From Chaunax sp. Z400 (taxonomy: Eukaryota > Chordata > Actinopteri > Lophiiformes > Chaunacidae), in NCBI GenBank assembly GCA_037577475.1, contig CM075183.1, positions 21,447,281 through 21,511,280 on the forward strand: a stretch of DNA of 64,000 bases, in the 5' to 3' direction. Positions 19,766-33,282 of this stretch are shown in pieces. The notes beneath the pieces are model-generated. The model was not told where the DNA came from and did not search any database. It worked only from the letters and a program-made list of their open reading frames with translations. Position numbers and translations under genes: made by a program. Every line of letters starts with the position of its first letter. The stretch's first letter is position 1.

Positions 19766-20859
19766 CAGGGGTCTTCAACGTTTTTCAGGCCAAGGACCCC
19801 CAAGCTGATGGAGAGATGGAGCAGGGACCCCTACTATATATATTCTATAAAATTGTGTTTTATATTAAACTGGGCCTAGTGCCATGTATAAACATAGCTA
19901 CCCTGTTATTGTGCATTCAATACTAAGCTATTCAAAAATACACAGGTTCATATATTCATGTTTTTATTTTAAATGTGCAAGGTACAGGGTGACCGTGCCA
20001 CTGCCTTTTATAAACATACATCTTGCATACAACACTGAGCTATTAAAATTATTCATAGATTCATGTTTTTATTTTAAACATACATGTAGAAGGGACAGTG
20101 AATCCTCAAGCCATCTGTGGATGGCACACATACTCCCACATTAGTGAGATGTCTGACCCTGATGAGTAGCACACAACTTATCTAACCTTGGACAGATGGA
20201 GGTTGTCAGGCAGAGGGTCATATCAGCCTCAGGCTGCAGTCTTGACCTGTATTTGTTTTTCAGGTAGGTGAGTGAGGAAAATCTTAGACCAGGAATATCT
20301 TGCAAAAATGATTGCAAAAGGATTCGTGGGTGAACTAAGTGTCGGCGTTTTTTTATTTGTTATTTGTTCTATTTTTTTTTTACAAAGGTATCTTCTTTTC
20401 AATAATATTGCAGCTTGTCTGGGATCTTAGTCAGCTTGGGACTGAATAGGCTCTCGGCCAATCACGGGGAACCTGACAGAGCCAGCGTGTGACATGCGGC
20501 CTCGTGATTGACACAGCAACGATAGGGGCGGGTCCTCCTCTTTGTGTACAGGAGGCATGGAGGGACAGGTCTAGGCTAGTCTCGTGCTGTGAGTGAACCG
20601 GTGCCCAGCTTGAGAGAGCTCCTGTGTGTCGCTGAATGTGTGCATTGCTGACTGAAAGATAATGTCTTCTGCCTCCATTTATCCATTCGCTACAACATGT
20701 TGGATTCATGTTAATGTGTATTTAAAGACATTTAAATTTGTGGGGAAAAAAATCAAAAATTTTAATTTAAATAAAAATTAAAAAAATATAAAAAATTGTC
20801 TAATCAACCAAAAATTTCGCGACCCCGCTGCAGTACCTACCCCCTGTTGAAGACCTCTG
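19766..20859. mobile_element. hAT-like non-autonomous transposon, nested in the hairpin repeat
   Basis: Its ends are inverted: caggggtcttcaac at the left and gttgaagacctctg at the right. Flanking 8-mers (tcgcagac and ccgtagag) look like a decayed 8-bp target duplication. The hairpin-module sequence continues across the insertion, from ...gaaggtcgcagac to cgtagagactcgagac. It has no transposase frame within its 1.09 kb. Superfamily assignment rests on termini and target-site length only. Confidence 0.6.
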
Positions 20860-20861
20860 CC

Positions 20862-20965
20862 GTAGAGACTCGAGACAAAGACTGGCGTTCTCAGAGACCC
20901 CAAAAAGCCCCAGATGGACGTTGATCCCGAGTCTCTACAACATTCCCTTCCCGAGATACAGAATT
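20862..20965. repeat. Hairpin module, continuation after the nested insertion
   Basis: Repeats the order seen at 19441-19539: cgtagagactcgagacaaag, then tctcagagaccc, then gatcccgagtctctac and cccgagata. It is slightly diverged from the first module. Confidence 0.7.
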
Positions 20966-21007
20966 CAGTAGGGGTACTGAATTGAGTTTTTATCCTCTTA
21001 AACTAAG

Positions 21008-21360
21008 CGTAACTCTAACAACCCTAACCCTAACCTTGACCCCTAACCCTAACCCTAGTCCAACCCTAACCCTAGCCCAACCCTAACCCTAACAACCCTA
21101 ATCCCAACCCTAGTCCAACCCTAACTCTAACCCTAACAACCCTAACCCTAGCCCAACCCTAACCTTGACCCCTAACCCTAGCCTAACCCTAACCCTAGCC
21201 CAACCCTAACCCTAGTCCAAGCCTAACCCTAACAACCCTAACCTAACCCTAGTCAAACCCTAACCATAACCCTAACGACCCTAACCCTAGCCCAACCCTC
21301 ACCCTAGCCCAAACCTAACCCTAGTCCAACCCTAACCCTAACAACCCTAACCCTATCCCT
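21008..21360. repeat. Telomere-like interstitial array 2
   Basis: Same composition as the first array (ccctaaccctag with cccaa or tccaa spacers), plus added aacaaccctaa variants. Together with the first array it brackets the hairpin modules and the hAT-like insertion. Confidence 0.85.
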
Positions 21361-21365
21361 AATAC

Positions 21366-22138
21366 TTTTTTTCTACAATAATGCAATTCTTTCCAACCTT
21401 GATGTGTAATAAAATCTTTATTTTCAGTTTTGTATTCATGCCACTCATATCATTTGTTAGAGGACATATAGCACTACATGTACAATCATTATGTAGTATC
21501 CGTACTTTGTACTTTTCGAGTAATCCTACTTTGAAATGCCATGTATCAATCAAAAACATGCTTTTTTCCCTACAACAATACAATTCTTTTCAAATTTGAT
21601 GTGTCATAAAAACTTTATTTTCAGTAGTGTCTTCATGATTCATATATTTTCTGTTAGAGGACATGTACCACTACAGGTACAATTATCATGAAGTACTTGT
21701 ACCTTGTACTTTTTGAGTAATCCTACCTTGAAATACCATGTAACGATCAAAATAATGCTCTCCCCCCCCCCCAATAATGCATTTCTTTCTAACCTTGATG
21801 TGTCATAAAACATTAATTGTCAATATTGCTTTCAAGACACTTATATATTTGGTTACGGGACATAGAGACCTACAATTACTCTTATTTTGAAGTACTTTTA
21901 CTTTTTACTCTTTGAGTAATCCTACCTTGACATACCATGTAACGATGAAAACAATGCTTTTTTCCTCCAATAATGCATTTCTTTCCAAATTTGATGTGTA
22001 ATAAAAACTTAAATTTCAATAGTGCATTAATGATACTTGTATTTTCTGTTTGAGGACATAGAAAATTATTATTATATACATTAATTAATGCATTTTTTTC
22101 CAACAAAAATGCGTTTCTTTCAAAATTCGATGCGTAAT
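21366..22138. repeat. Tandem repeat, period about 198 bp, four diverged copies
   Basis: The words aataatgcaattctttcc, gatgtgtaataaaa and gagtaatcctac recur near 21372, 21570, 21771 and 21967, with a partial fifth unit near 22105. It is AT-rich and noncoding. Confidence 0.75.
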
Positions 22139-22139
22139 T

Positions 22140-22908
22140 AGGGCCCAAGCACTGAGAGTGTTAGAACCCTATTGTACTGCAAGGAATCATTACGGCCTGA
22201 GCACGAAGCGTGCGACCTAAAATTTGGTCAGTAAAGCCATAAGGCCTTGATGAGTCATTATTGTGAATATTGTGAGTTTTGGTGTAATGGCGGCTTCGCG
22301 ACGTTTGATGTTCGCCATCAAACAGGAACTTGGTGTTGAGAGGCCAGGGAAGCTCAGATGCTAACTAAAATTGACACACTCATCAAAGGTCATACTACTT
22401 ACAATCTCATACGGTTTACAGGATCGGTTGTGCAAATTGGCTCCCCAGCGCCACCTGTAAAACTTCAAATAAGCATCCCCGAGTCTGTGTTTAACCTACA
22501 TGTATGTAATTTGGTAGACATGTTTAAAGATCCACCCTGAAGACATCTACTCAACAATATTGAGTAACAATCATAGCACCACCTGCGGGCAAATGCGAAA
22601 ATGTCTTATATGACAATTTTTATTTGATTTTTATTACATTTTCATGGTGTGGCCTTCACATGAGATAATCAACGATGAGTCAAAATTATTAGGTGGTGTC
22701 TAGCGCCACATAGTGGACAAAATAAGGTTCATCACAATCTATCCGTCAGTGTCCAAAATGCATGCAAATACAGAGCCTTGCATTTACGCAGGTGTGCAGT
22801 CGTGAGGCCGACAATGGCGCAAGGCCCAACGGGCACACGCCCTGACGGACATACGCCCCGTCAGGCGCCGGTGTGAAAGGGCCCGTTCAACGCTGCTTGC
22901 AGCTTTAA
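22140..22908. mobile_element. GGGCCC-type fish interspersed repeat, copy 3 (both ends)
   Basis: It begins agggcccaagcactgagagt and ends gggcccgttcaacgctgctt gcagctttaatt, the usual head and tail of this element. Its right end coincides with the left edge of unit B. Confidence 0.7.
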
Positions 22909-23946
22909 TTTTTAATGTAATTTTGTCAGCCAGTTAAATTTAAGGTGAGAAAAGATGTTTTCTGTCTAAGATTCAAAATATTAGAATGTTTTTAACCATT
23001 TTTAAAGTTTCCACATAAAAAAACAATTTCAGGTTTATTTTAGGTTTTTGTCCTAATTTACAGCTTGTATTACAAAAGCTGTAAATCACTTTGAGAGTGA
23101 CAGCAGGATCCAGTGTTGTTTAAATTAGAGGTAAACCGATCAATCAAGCTGATAGGAACATTTTCCATACTATCAGCAGAACTTTGCTCCGACAGTGGCC
23201 GATGACTGCGTCGCCTCCATCAGTTAACTTCTCAACAGGAATTACTGAAGGTAAGGCAAAATAATAGATCAAAATAAATCTTGGTCCAAATCGATTAGCT
23301 TGTCAATAAAAAGATTTATTCATCAATCACTATGTGATTTTTCAGGAGGTGGGGGTGGAGGGGCTGAAATCGACTGACTAATCTGGAATCAGCTTTTCCC
23401 TGCTCCAAATCATCGTTATTTTATCGGCCTTTGAGAGTCGACTATCAGCTGACCTCTGGTTTAACTTATGGGTACAGTGAGACTATACAGAGAGAGCCTT
23501 CAAGAGTTCTGAATGACCTGGAATCTGTATGAATCTAATCAATATACAGCACTTTAAAGTTACACTGTGGAGTCCACATGGTTGCCTCGTTCTAAGAAGT
23601 GTTTTCATGATGGAACCTGTTCTCCACAAACACCCATCTGAATCCCTCCAATATGCACCCAGAATTAATCACTGATAATCATTAGTAACCCTGAATAACA
23701 TCTGATTATTGTCGTTAGAAAGAGAGATATACTATAGAATGAATAACATGTTTAACACCAAGTCTCCCTCAACACACTTCCCTTCACCGTATAGTTCTCA
23801 ATAATGTTTTTATACTGTTTCATATTTCAGCAAAAGAAGGTGGAATCATCAGCATACATGTCATCATCTGTGAGTCTTATGGATTGTCAACGAAAAACCT
23901 CATTTTGGTCATGAAGCCGAGGAGTTAGCATCCCGTAGGTGATGTC

Positions 23947-24232
23947 TTTATTGAAAAATTAATGAATTTTTGCTACTTTTACTGTTTGATTCAAATGTTT
24001 CTGTATGTGTTATTTTTTCATACAGATTTTGGGAAAAACCCACTGAGGGTGACATGTATGCATAAGAATGTTTTCTTGTTGCAGACAATCTGCTGAGATA
24101 ATCCTTTCAGAGGTCGACGTTCTCAAAGTGAAGGATTGACACGACCAGGCTCTGGATCTGACCAATCAACGGTCAGGAATCATTCTGAAGATGGACGGCC
24201 TGTCAGTCAGTCCGGGTCAGCGTGTTCACAAC
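23947..24232 (-). other. Copy B 3' UTR exon with polyadenylation signal
   Basis: On the minus strand the acceptor ttctcag precedes 24232, and AATAAA lies at 23952-23947. It is near-identical to the 3' UTR exons of A and C. Confidence 0.6.
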
Positions 24233-26428
24233 CTGAGAAGACAACCAGACCAAAGTGTGATTGAGGTCTTTTCTCCAACCTTAAATCCTGACTGAAGCCA
24301 CCATGTTTGACTCTTTGTGTCTCTTTGTGATGAGTCTGAAAACTGAGCAGAAAAACCCTCCTTTCCTCCCTGACTCACATTTCAACATTTGATCATCACA
24401 TATCTCTCATGTCATGGTTCCTTCCTTCATACATTCTTTAATCCTTCCTCAACTGTTCTGAAAGCATGAGCATCACTGAGTTCAGAAGGTTTTCCACCAC
24501 TAGAGAGCGCCGCCTACCTGCCTACTGCTGACCTACCACAGACGCTTGATAAAGAGCAAACTGTTGATCTGTTTGCTCGTCTGATTGTTGCTTTGGAGGA
24601 TGTACATCTAGTCCTGTCTCTAACTGAAGCCACACTGATGCTCTTTTTGCATAATTGTCCTCATACAGCAGTAATAACCACTGATGATGATGATGATGAT
24701 GATGACTTTGTTTCAGAGGTCAACTCGACTACAGCAGCTTCTTCAAACACATGATCTCTGCATCAACACAAAGAGGGACAATGACTATGTGGCTGGACTT
24801 GGTGTTTTTTGGTCGACCACACCTTCACCAGTCTCACCTCATTGGTCAGCTGCTCTGATGTCACCAGTCAGCAGCAGACTTACCTATTTAGTCCAGGCCA
24901 TTGAGATGATGGCTGGGTCTTCATTTGCGTATCTCATCCTGTTAGATCTACGTCTCCGACGACCTGATCCACAATCTGGAAGTTAAAGACAGAGAGATGA
25001 AGTCAAGGATTCAGAAGACCAAAACTGATCCTGTGTCAGTATCCTTCAATTTGATCATCAACACAATTAATACTGGATCAATGAACAGAAAGTTCTCTGT
25101 CAAGACTTTATACTTTTTATTTTACAGACTGTGACAGACAGACGTTCTGATTGGCTGATGGCCAGTGTGATTCCTGGAGATAAATAATACTATAATAATA
25201 ATATAATAATGACAATAACTAAATGTTGTTGAATATTTTGGGAGTCGTACCGGAACGCAGTCTGTGTAACACAGTTCGACTTGGCAGTGCAGGTAGATGT
25301 TGTCAGAGGATCCAAAGAACTGGAACATTAGGAAGGAGAAGGAGTTGGATGTTCCCACTCCGTTTCCTGTCACTTCCACCATTGCTTCACCAGAGTTTGC
25401 ACAACTGCTCACAAACAAAATTATATTTATTATTTATTAATTTATCTATTATTGATGTTTCTCATGCAGTCGAGCTTCTCACAGGGAGGAACAACGTGGT
25501 GTTACGTCACCATAGGGTGGGTCATGACATCACCATAGTAGGATTCTGTATCCATACCGTCCTCTGAATTAGCCTCGATATCTGTTTACCTGTTCCCCTC
25601 CTGAAGGCCCGCCTTCCCACAAAATTTAATTGGAATCCATTAAAAATGTTTTAAGTTATTCTGCTTACAAACACACAAACAAACAAACAAACAAACAACA
25701 CTGATCATAGAACTTAAACACATAAGAAGAGCAAACAGATAAGAAACATCTGTAAGAAACTCGACCACGAAGAAAAGACATGATGTCAGGGTTTTTTCTG
25801 TTCACTGTGTTTTTCTCTACATGATAGTCATTCACACTGAGTACATTCTTTTCTCATGAATGGTAGTAATAGAAGTTCAAATACAGTTCCTGACCCCTTA
25901 AATTCATGTTATATTAACATTATATTAGTTTGGCATGAGACTCAGTTAGGTTTGCACAAAAACAGTTGGTAGACGTCCTTTAAAGGACTACTTTTTACTT
26001 TTATACTTTGAGTATATTTCAGAGCTTCTGCTTTTCCACTTTTACCTGAGTAAAGACATTAAATCAATACTTCTACTTTTACCTGATCCCTTTTTTACAC
26101 AAGTATTTGTACTTCTACTTGAGTATAGAATGTGTGAACTTTTGACCTCTGGCTGCTGTGTTCATCTCACCCGTCTGTGATCAGGTAGAAGCTAGTGACC
26201 GCACTGGATGATTCCTCATTGGTTGCCCAGCAGGAGTCAGTAACCACGGTAACAGTGCCACCATCAAGCCCTGTTGTTGTCAGCTGCACCCAGATCCTGT
26301 CGTTCAGCGCTATATCCATTCCAGGTGTCACACTTTGTGAGAGGCCAGCATCAGTGTAGGCGTTCATGCTCAAAGTGTACGTCCATTCTCCAGATGCAAG
26401 GTCCACGACAACAGAGCTGCAGAGCACG

Positions 26429-26542
<114 letters not shown>

Positions 26543-29500
26543 TAAACTCATAAACTTCCAATTAACAATCTTCACAATACAAATTCAGACAATCATTAAC
26601 AACCAATACTCACTTGTCCTCGATGTTGAAGCTTATTGTCTGAGTGTCTGGTTCATCAAAGGTGCAGGAGAAGTTAATGTCGACTTGATCAGCCGTAGTG
26701 ATAAGACTATAGCTGTTTGTGTTACTGATGGTGTTCTTCACCTCCCTGCTGTTTTCATTGAGCTGCAGGGTCACAGGAATTCAGATGTTGTTCAGGCACA
26801 TTTTCCTCATGAGTTCATTTCAAGTATTTAGACTTCAAATGTCAGGTTTATTAGATGTTATACTGGATAGAGTAAGTTTCACAGATGGCCAACAGTAGTA
26901 GAAACCAAGGAGGTCCGAGCTGAAGCCGAACCCACAGAAAGATCTCAAACTAAAGAAGAGAAAGAAGCTGAGCAGAGTGCTGGAAGAGATTTGACAGCTT
27001 GTTGAGAGAAAAGATGTAAAGGAGAGAACCCACCCTGATTTCTGCCCCACAGAGGTTGGTTTCATCGAAGCTGAAGGTCACCGTGTGGCTGCTCTCGTCT
27101 ACCTGACCTGTGCAGGTGTCCTCATTGAAGATTCGGCTTCTGAAGTCAAAGCCTTTTTCCTCCACGCGACATCTGGTCAGAGTAAGTTAAAGTTACACTG
27201 GAGGCCACCAGCAGGTTGTATTCACACAGGTCCTCAACAGTATCATTACTGCCACCAAAGTCGATGACACCGGGGCCGCTCACAGTGCAAGGGGAATTAT
27301 AAACGCAGCTGATGGACAGAGAGGCAGAGAAACATCATCATTAGCTGCAGCTGAGGGCTGCGGCCACCAGGGGGCCCTCAAACAAACAAACTACAGGAGG
27401 GAAGCCTTCTGTTCATGTATGACATAACTTGAGTCATATTTGATTGTAATATTTCCACAGCTCTGGCTCACATGTCAGCTAACAACAGTGTTTTGCAGGC
27501 CTCAGCTCTTATATGGAAATGTGTCTCTGGTGCCATGAAACTTTCCTCAGATTCCCGCCAGTTTAATGCACTACCATTTGATTCCAGTCAGCTCATTCCA
27601 GTTTGTGACCTCGTGAAGCTGTGCTGTGTTAGAACGTCATCCTGATACCGGAGCATAGCGGAGGAGAACTGCTCCGACTCATGAGGACCGGCCTGTGACT
27701 GCCTCCTCCCTCAAACCAAACCCTTTTCTGGTACTGAACTGATATTTGGCTTTGCAGGAGACCAGTGAGATGAAACTGATTTTAAAAGTCTGTCTTTGTA
27801 CATCTGTCAGTACTGGAATCTCTCAGGTTTGGAGTTTCATTTGGATTCCTGGTATCAGTCTCATTGTTTAGTCATCTTGCTGTTTTGAGTTAATGCTGAA
27901 GCAACATTTCCTGCTGCTGCTTCACCTTAAAAGTTTTCTACTGAATAACCTGCAAAAGAGACTGTTGCTCTCAGTGAAGATTCCCTGAATCCCTGAATTA
28001 AAAAGTCCTCATCAACCCTGAGTATCTTCACAGCTCTTCTTCTAAATATTAAGGACACATATTTACACTCCATTTTCACAATGCTCCATTGGGTCACACT
28101 GAGTGGTTTCCACAGATACAGCAGTATTACAGATTTTTCCTATGCAGGTTGTTGGGTCCGGTCCGTTAATAATGTCACCAGGTGAATAGGTAGAACCTGT
28201 GAAGAGAAGGAAGGTTTACTTCAGATTAAAAGATCATAGTTCAATTTTCATCTAATAAATGTTAAAAAAAAAGAAAAGAAAAGAAAAGAAAGAAATAGCA
28301 TGACTCAAAAGCGACAATTCAGTTTTTAAGTGTCCCAGAGTAGATTTACCTACCAGAATCAATGCATAGGCTGATTTCCTGATATTGTCTGACTGAATTT
28401 ACAACAGTTAATGTATGGTACGACAGACCACCAGACTGAAGAGAAAAGGCCTAGACAGCAACAGACACAACAAGTGTTATATCACAGAGCAGAGATCACA
28501 GAATTAATACACACTGAGATAAAAAGGACAAACCTTTGTGTAAAAATATCACTATCTCATCCACATGTTTCATAAATTCATGTGTTGACATGTTTTTGTT
28601 AAACTGCAGAGTAAAAGTTAACTGTCTCTGTGTGATCCGTCATGAAGTATTCTTGGTTTTTCTGTTGAGACAGCAGAAAGGTCTCTGGCTGGACTGGTAT
28701 CATATGTTTTTATCAAACAATAAGACGATTGTGATGAAAACATGTGCAGTGCATGTGTTGAAGTGTTTCCATTGGTGTCAATATCACTGGGTCAGTTTGG
28801 GAGGGTGGGGGTGTCGGGGTCTCAGTGTGTGTTGGTATCTGTAAGTGTCTTTCTTGATACGACCACTAGGAGTCCCCAGTCAGAAATGTTCAAATCCTAC
28901 ATACAACAGCCTTAATATGCAATTCACATCATACATACAGCATATATATATATATACACACATGTTACTGTATATGTACTACTGTGTATATGTTACTCAC
29001 ATGTGAAGCACTGACAAAAACATCTGCTGACGCAGCTGATCGTGAGCCCATCTTAGCAAGAGTGATATCAGCCTGGAAAGAGTCAACATACAGACACCAT
29101 CAACAGTCAAGTTAAGTTTGTGACCAGATATAACTTTTTGTTGTTGAGTGTTTAATCTGATAGTTCCATATTTATCTAGTCATGACACTGAATACTCACA
29201 GCTGCCCCACTTATAGTCACAGTGAATGACACTATGCATTCAAGAACATCTGGGATGTCTGGCACTCCAGTCCTGTATTCACTTATCAACGGAGGAGTTG
29301 CAGAGGTTATCAAGCCAACAATAGTTGATGAATCAACAACAGGCCCCACAATACACTCTGTAACGTTGTCATCTCCGTAATAGCCATCAAAACAGATGCT
29401 AAAAGTATTGGTGTCTGTAATTCTCATCTGTAAAAAGCAAAGAGGGACAACAACTTATTTAACAATAACTTCTAAAAAGGCTGCTGGTCATCATCATTTT

Positions 29501-29930
29501 AACTCTCTGGGGTCTGAGGTCACGCTGGCATTAAGCCTAACCCAGCATGTTTTTATGCTCAGTATGTTGATACAGTATGTTGAAGTGAAGACATAATTAT
29601 CAGGTCATAGAGGTGATGTGCTGAAAAAAAAGATACCAAACATGTTAAACATTATTTAATGAGGTATATAAAGGCCGGGGTAGGGTTCATGCTGGCATGA
29701 CCTCAGACCCAAGAGGCTGAACACAGAGTTACAGAAGTTTGAGTCAGAGAGTCAACAGCAGTTCATCCTGCAGGTAGAACACATACCTGGTTACAACAAC
29801 ATGGCTGACATATTGTCCAGTTTGTCATTCCACACATTTAACCCAGAATCACATTCTCATCTGAAAATCAGTCCCACTGTTTTTAGCCACAACAATCAGG
29901 ATCAGCTTCTTCTTCAAACTTGTCTCTGGT

Positions 29931-30178
29931 CTCCTAGACCAGCCTTCACTCCTTCCTAATCCTAACCCCTCCTAGACCAGCCTTCACTCCTTCCTAATCC
30001 TAACCCCTCCTAGACCAGCCTTCACTCCTTCCTAATCCTAACCCCTCCTAGACCAGCCTTCACTCCTTCCTAATCCTAACCCCTCCTAGACCAGCCTTCA
30101 CTCCTTCCTAATCCTAACCCCTCCTAGACCAGCCTTCACTCCTTCCTAATCCTAACCCCTCCTAGACCAGCCTTCACT
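29931..30178. repeat. 38-bp minisatellite, intron 3 of copy B (7 copies)
   Basis: Seven units, minus-strand version of the A array. Each unit starts with tagaccagccttcactcctt on the plus strand. Confidence 0.95.
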
Positions 30179-31589
30179 GGTCTGTGTGACATCATCATGA
30201 TTCTCAATGAAAACTCTCCATTCATACATGAAGGATGTGTCAGTCGGCCTTGTTGTGGATCTGATGTGTTTCCCTCAGTCTGTACACATGTCTGCTATCA
30301 AAGGTGGAGACTAAACATCAAAACTGACAGAAGATGGAAACTAACAAAGACATTCTAAAGTTTCCCACTTACATAAGCAGTTTCGTACTCCGTTCCATAA
30401 TAGTTGATGGGGCATGTCGTAAAGTCAAAAGTGTTGGAAAATACAGGAGTTTGACCTGAAGAAGATGGAGACACATGAGGTCAGAACTGGTTGGAAAACA
30501 CAAAATGCTGCACATTCATATTCTGACTTGATGAAGGAATTAAACAGAGTTTGTTTCAGTTTAACAGGAAAATGTCTCCTATTGGCAGATTATCAGCACC
30601 GTTTCTTCATTTATTGTGTTGGTTTGAGCGCCTCAACACTTCTTGTGGGTGGAGTTTTAAAATGATGTGTTTACTTACTGGCTACCAGCCCGAGAACGGA
30701 CAGGAAGGGCAGGAGGCGGAGCATGTTTGGCGGAGGCCAATCAGCAGGAGACAGAGCTGTAAGACACACAGTAGAACATATCTGATTGGACAGAAAGTCA
30801 CATTCAAAGTTCAACAGTTTTCCTGGCCAATGAAAATGAAGCTCAGCTCTAAATATGTCATCTTTGCAATGTTTATAATCATTTGTCCAAAAGCATAAAG
30901 AAATGATCACATTCTGTTTCATTAATGTTTTACACAGGTTTTTAAATCACTCATGTATTTAATATTCCTCTCTGTAATTTGAAAATGTTTTTGAAATTTT
31001 CCACTCCTCCGTTTCATATTAGTAACCCTGATGAAGGCTCACAGTGGTGAAACAATGAATGAATGAATAATCAAATAACACAAAGTCAGCCTCCACTTCT
31101 ATTAAAAGTCATGCTGGAATGAGAAGAAGCAGTTAGATGCTTAATAGATTTATTAAATGTGTCTGCAGCCATTCTGATCATCTGTTAATCACCTTTAGTT
31201 GTTTTCATATTATTAAAAATTGAATATATTTGGCATTTGGACCGTCTTCAAACTGATAGGACCAAACCAGCTGTTTGAAGACATCACACTGGGCTGCAGG
31301 ACATCGTCTTAAACAATCTGCCTGTATTTTACTACATTTGTATAGATCGATGATCAACTGATGATTTGAAAATGAATGGATCATGAAGATAATCGTTTGT
31401 TGCAGCTTAACACAGACGTTCTCCTTGGTTCTCTTGGTTCGTTCTCCTTTCTCTGACCAGCTGTTAGTAGGCTTCTACTGATTGCATATCTTTATAAACC
31501 TCTTTTTCCAGATTAACTGTTGGAGCAGTTTGATCAGTTAAGGTGTGCAGAGAAGAAGAGACAGGTGAGGAGCGTGCAGGTTGTCTTAC

Positions 31590-31717
31590 CCTCTGGAAGA
31601 TTGAAGGAGGATGATGAAGATGAAGGTCTGAAGAGTCTTCAGCTGGTGGACTGATTGGTCTGTTGCTTTCTCCCTGTGTGGAGGATGCTGCTCTCTCTCT
31701 CACTCCCTCTATTTATA
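31590..31717 (-). promoter_or_regulatory. Copy B core promoter and 5' UTR exon 1
   Basis: Canonical tataaata on the minus strand (31717-31710), then a noncoding exon ending at a donor (gtaaga) after 31590. The region upstream, conserved in all three copies, includes gggtggagtgaaaaggtgca. Confidence 0.65.
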
Positions 31718-32810
31718 TGCTGCTCTAAACAGGAATTTAGGAGGAGTGGAGGGTGGAGTCAAAAATGGCCATACCTGTTTGGACACAATTTTATTTGTGC
31801 ACCTTTTCACTCCACCCAGTAGGAAACCACAGAGATGAAACACAGCAAAAGAGATGAACACAGAAGAACTATTAAAGAATATATGTGGTGTTCAATCATT
31901 TTTGTTGGATGTTGGATTACTATGTATTTAGAGCATCTTTCAACACGTACAACAAACCTCATTCTTCCATTTTATCATGTTTACTTGTTTTCACCTAATG
32001 TCAAAGCTCAGTTATGATTTTTATGGAGTTTGTGCTCTCAATGAAATTGTATTGAATTGTATGAAATTGTGCAATTGTCTCAGGTTGAAATGATATTGAA
32101 TTACATGACTCTTCTTTTAGTAAAGATTGAAACACATCCCACTGACACAAACACCACACAAGAGCAAAAAGTTCCAAATGTGTCAATGTCACTGTGGTAC
32201 ATTTTTATGTAAGGCAACATGAGGACAGGGATTGCATTGGCCTGGAGTCTGCTGCCATCTTTGATCTGGACACATTTAACTGGTGGCTAAAACATAGGAT
32301 TCTATGATGACAAAGACCAAACGACTTTACTTAATGTAGATCCATCACCTAATGACGACAATCCTTCTGCTTATTGAGGTCAGTATCAGACTGAGTATTA
32401 TTTTTACTTATCTGTGATTGCGTGACATGGTGACGTACAAATACCTGATCATTATGACCTATAGCTCTTAAACAATGATGAGAATGTTCTTGGCTCAGAT
32501 TAGCCTCTACTGGGGCTTACACACCCAGTGGAATGAAACACAACAAGAAATAGATTGATAGGCTCTTAGACTAGTAATGAATGTAGGATTAGCATCATGA
32601 TGAACTTAAAGCCCGACAAAGAATGAAGTGAAGGGAGTGGTAGCAGGAAACAGATGAGAGAGCAAACAGGGACAAACAAGAAGCCATAATGTCTGTGTTG
32701 ATCATGTAAAGATACAGACTGAGGATTGTTAGAAGAACAGAGATCCTCAGAAAGACGACTCCATCACCATCGTACTGGTGGACAAACGAAGGTTACAGTC
32801 GTAATGGATG

Positions 32811-33282
32811 CACCGCTGTATGATAAGGGTAATCGGGGGTTAAGGCTGTCAATCTGAAGTTCAAACTTTTGGAGAAATTAAGTGTTGATTTTTTATTTAT
32901 ATCAATAACCTTCAAATTCATCATTACCTTAACCTTTGGTTACCTTTGTGACCTATCAGAAAACTAAGCTTATCAATTAAAATGGAGACAGACAAAAAGT
33001 CTTTCTGTTTGGATCATCATGACTTAAAGATGAGAGAGACTTTACTGTCATCCATCTGTAGTGTAGTACAGTAAACACACAACAGGACAAAATAATGTCA
33101 GCTAACAAAATGCCCAGATGTTTCTGAACATACATATGACTGAGTGTTTGGTTTTACAACTATTATCACTAATGTTAGGATATATTCTTCTATGTTATTG
33201 TCTTTTAGGAATTTGAGAGGAATTGACACCTGACAGGTAGCTCATGAATAACTTGCACAATGTTCCTGATTGAGGACAGGAA
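32811..33282. other. Shared 5' flank, no gene
   Basis: Near-identical to C 54056-54530. I see no open frame of note and no recognisable element. Confidence 0.5.
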
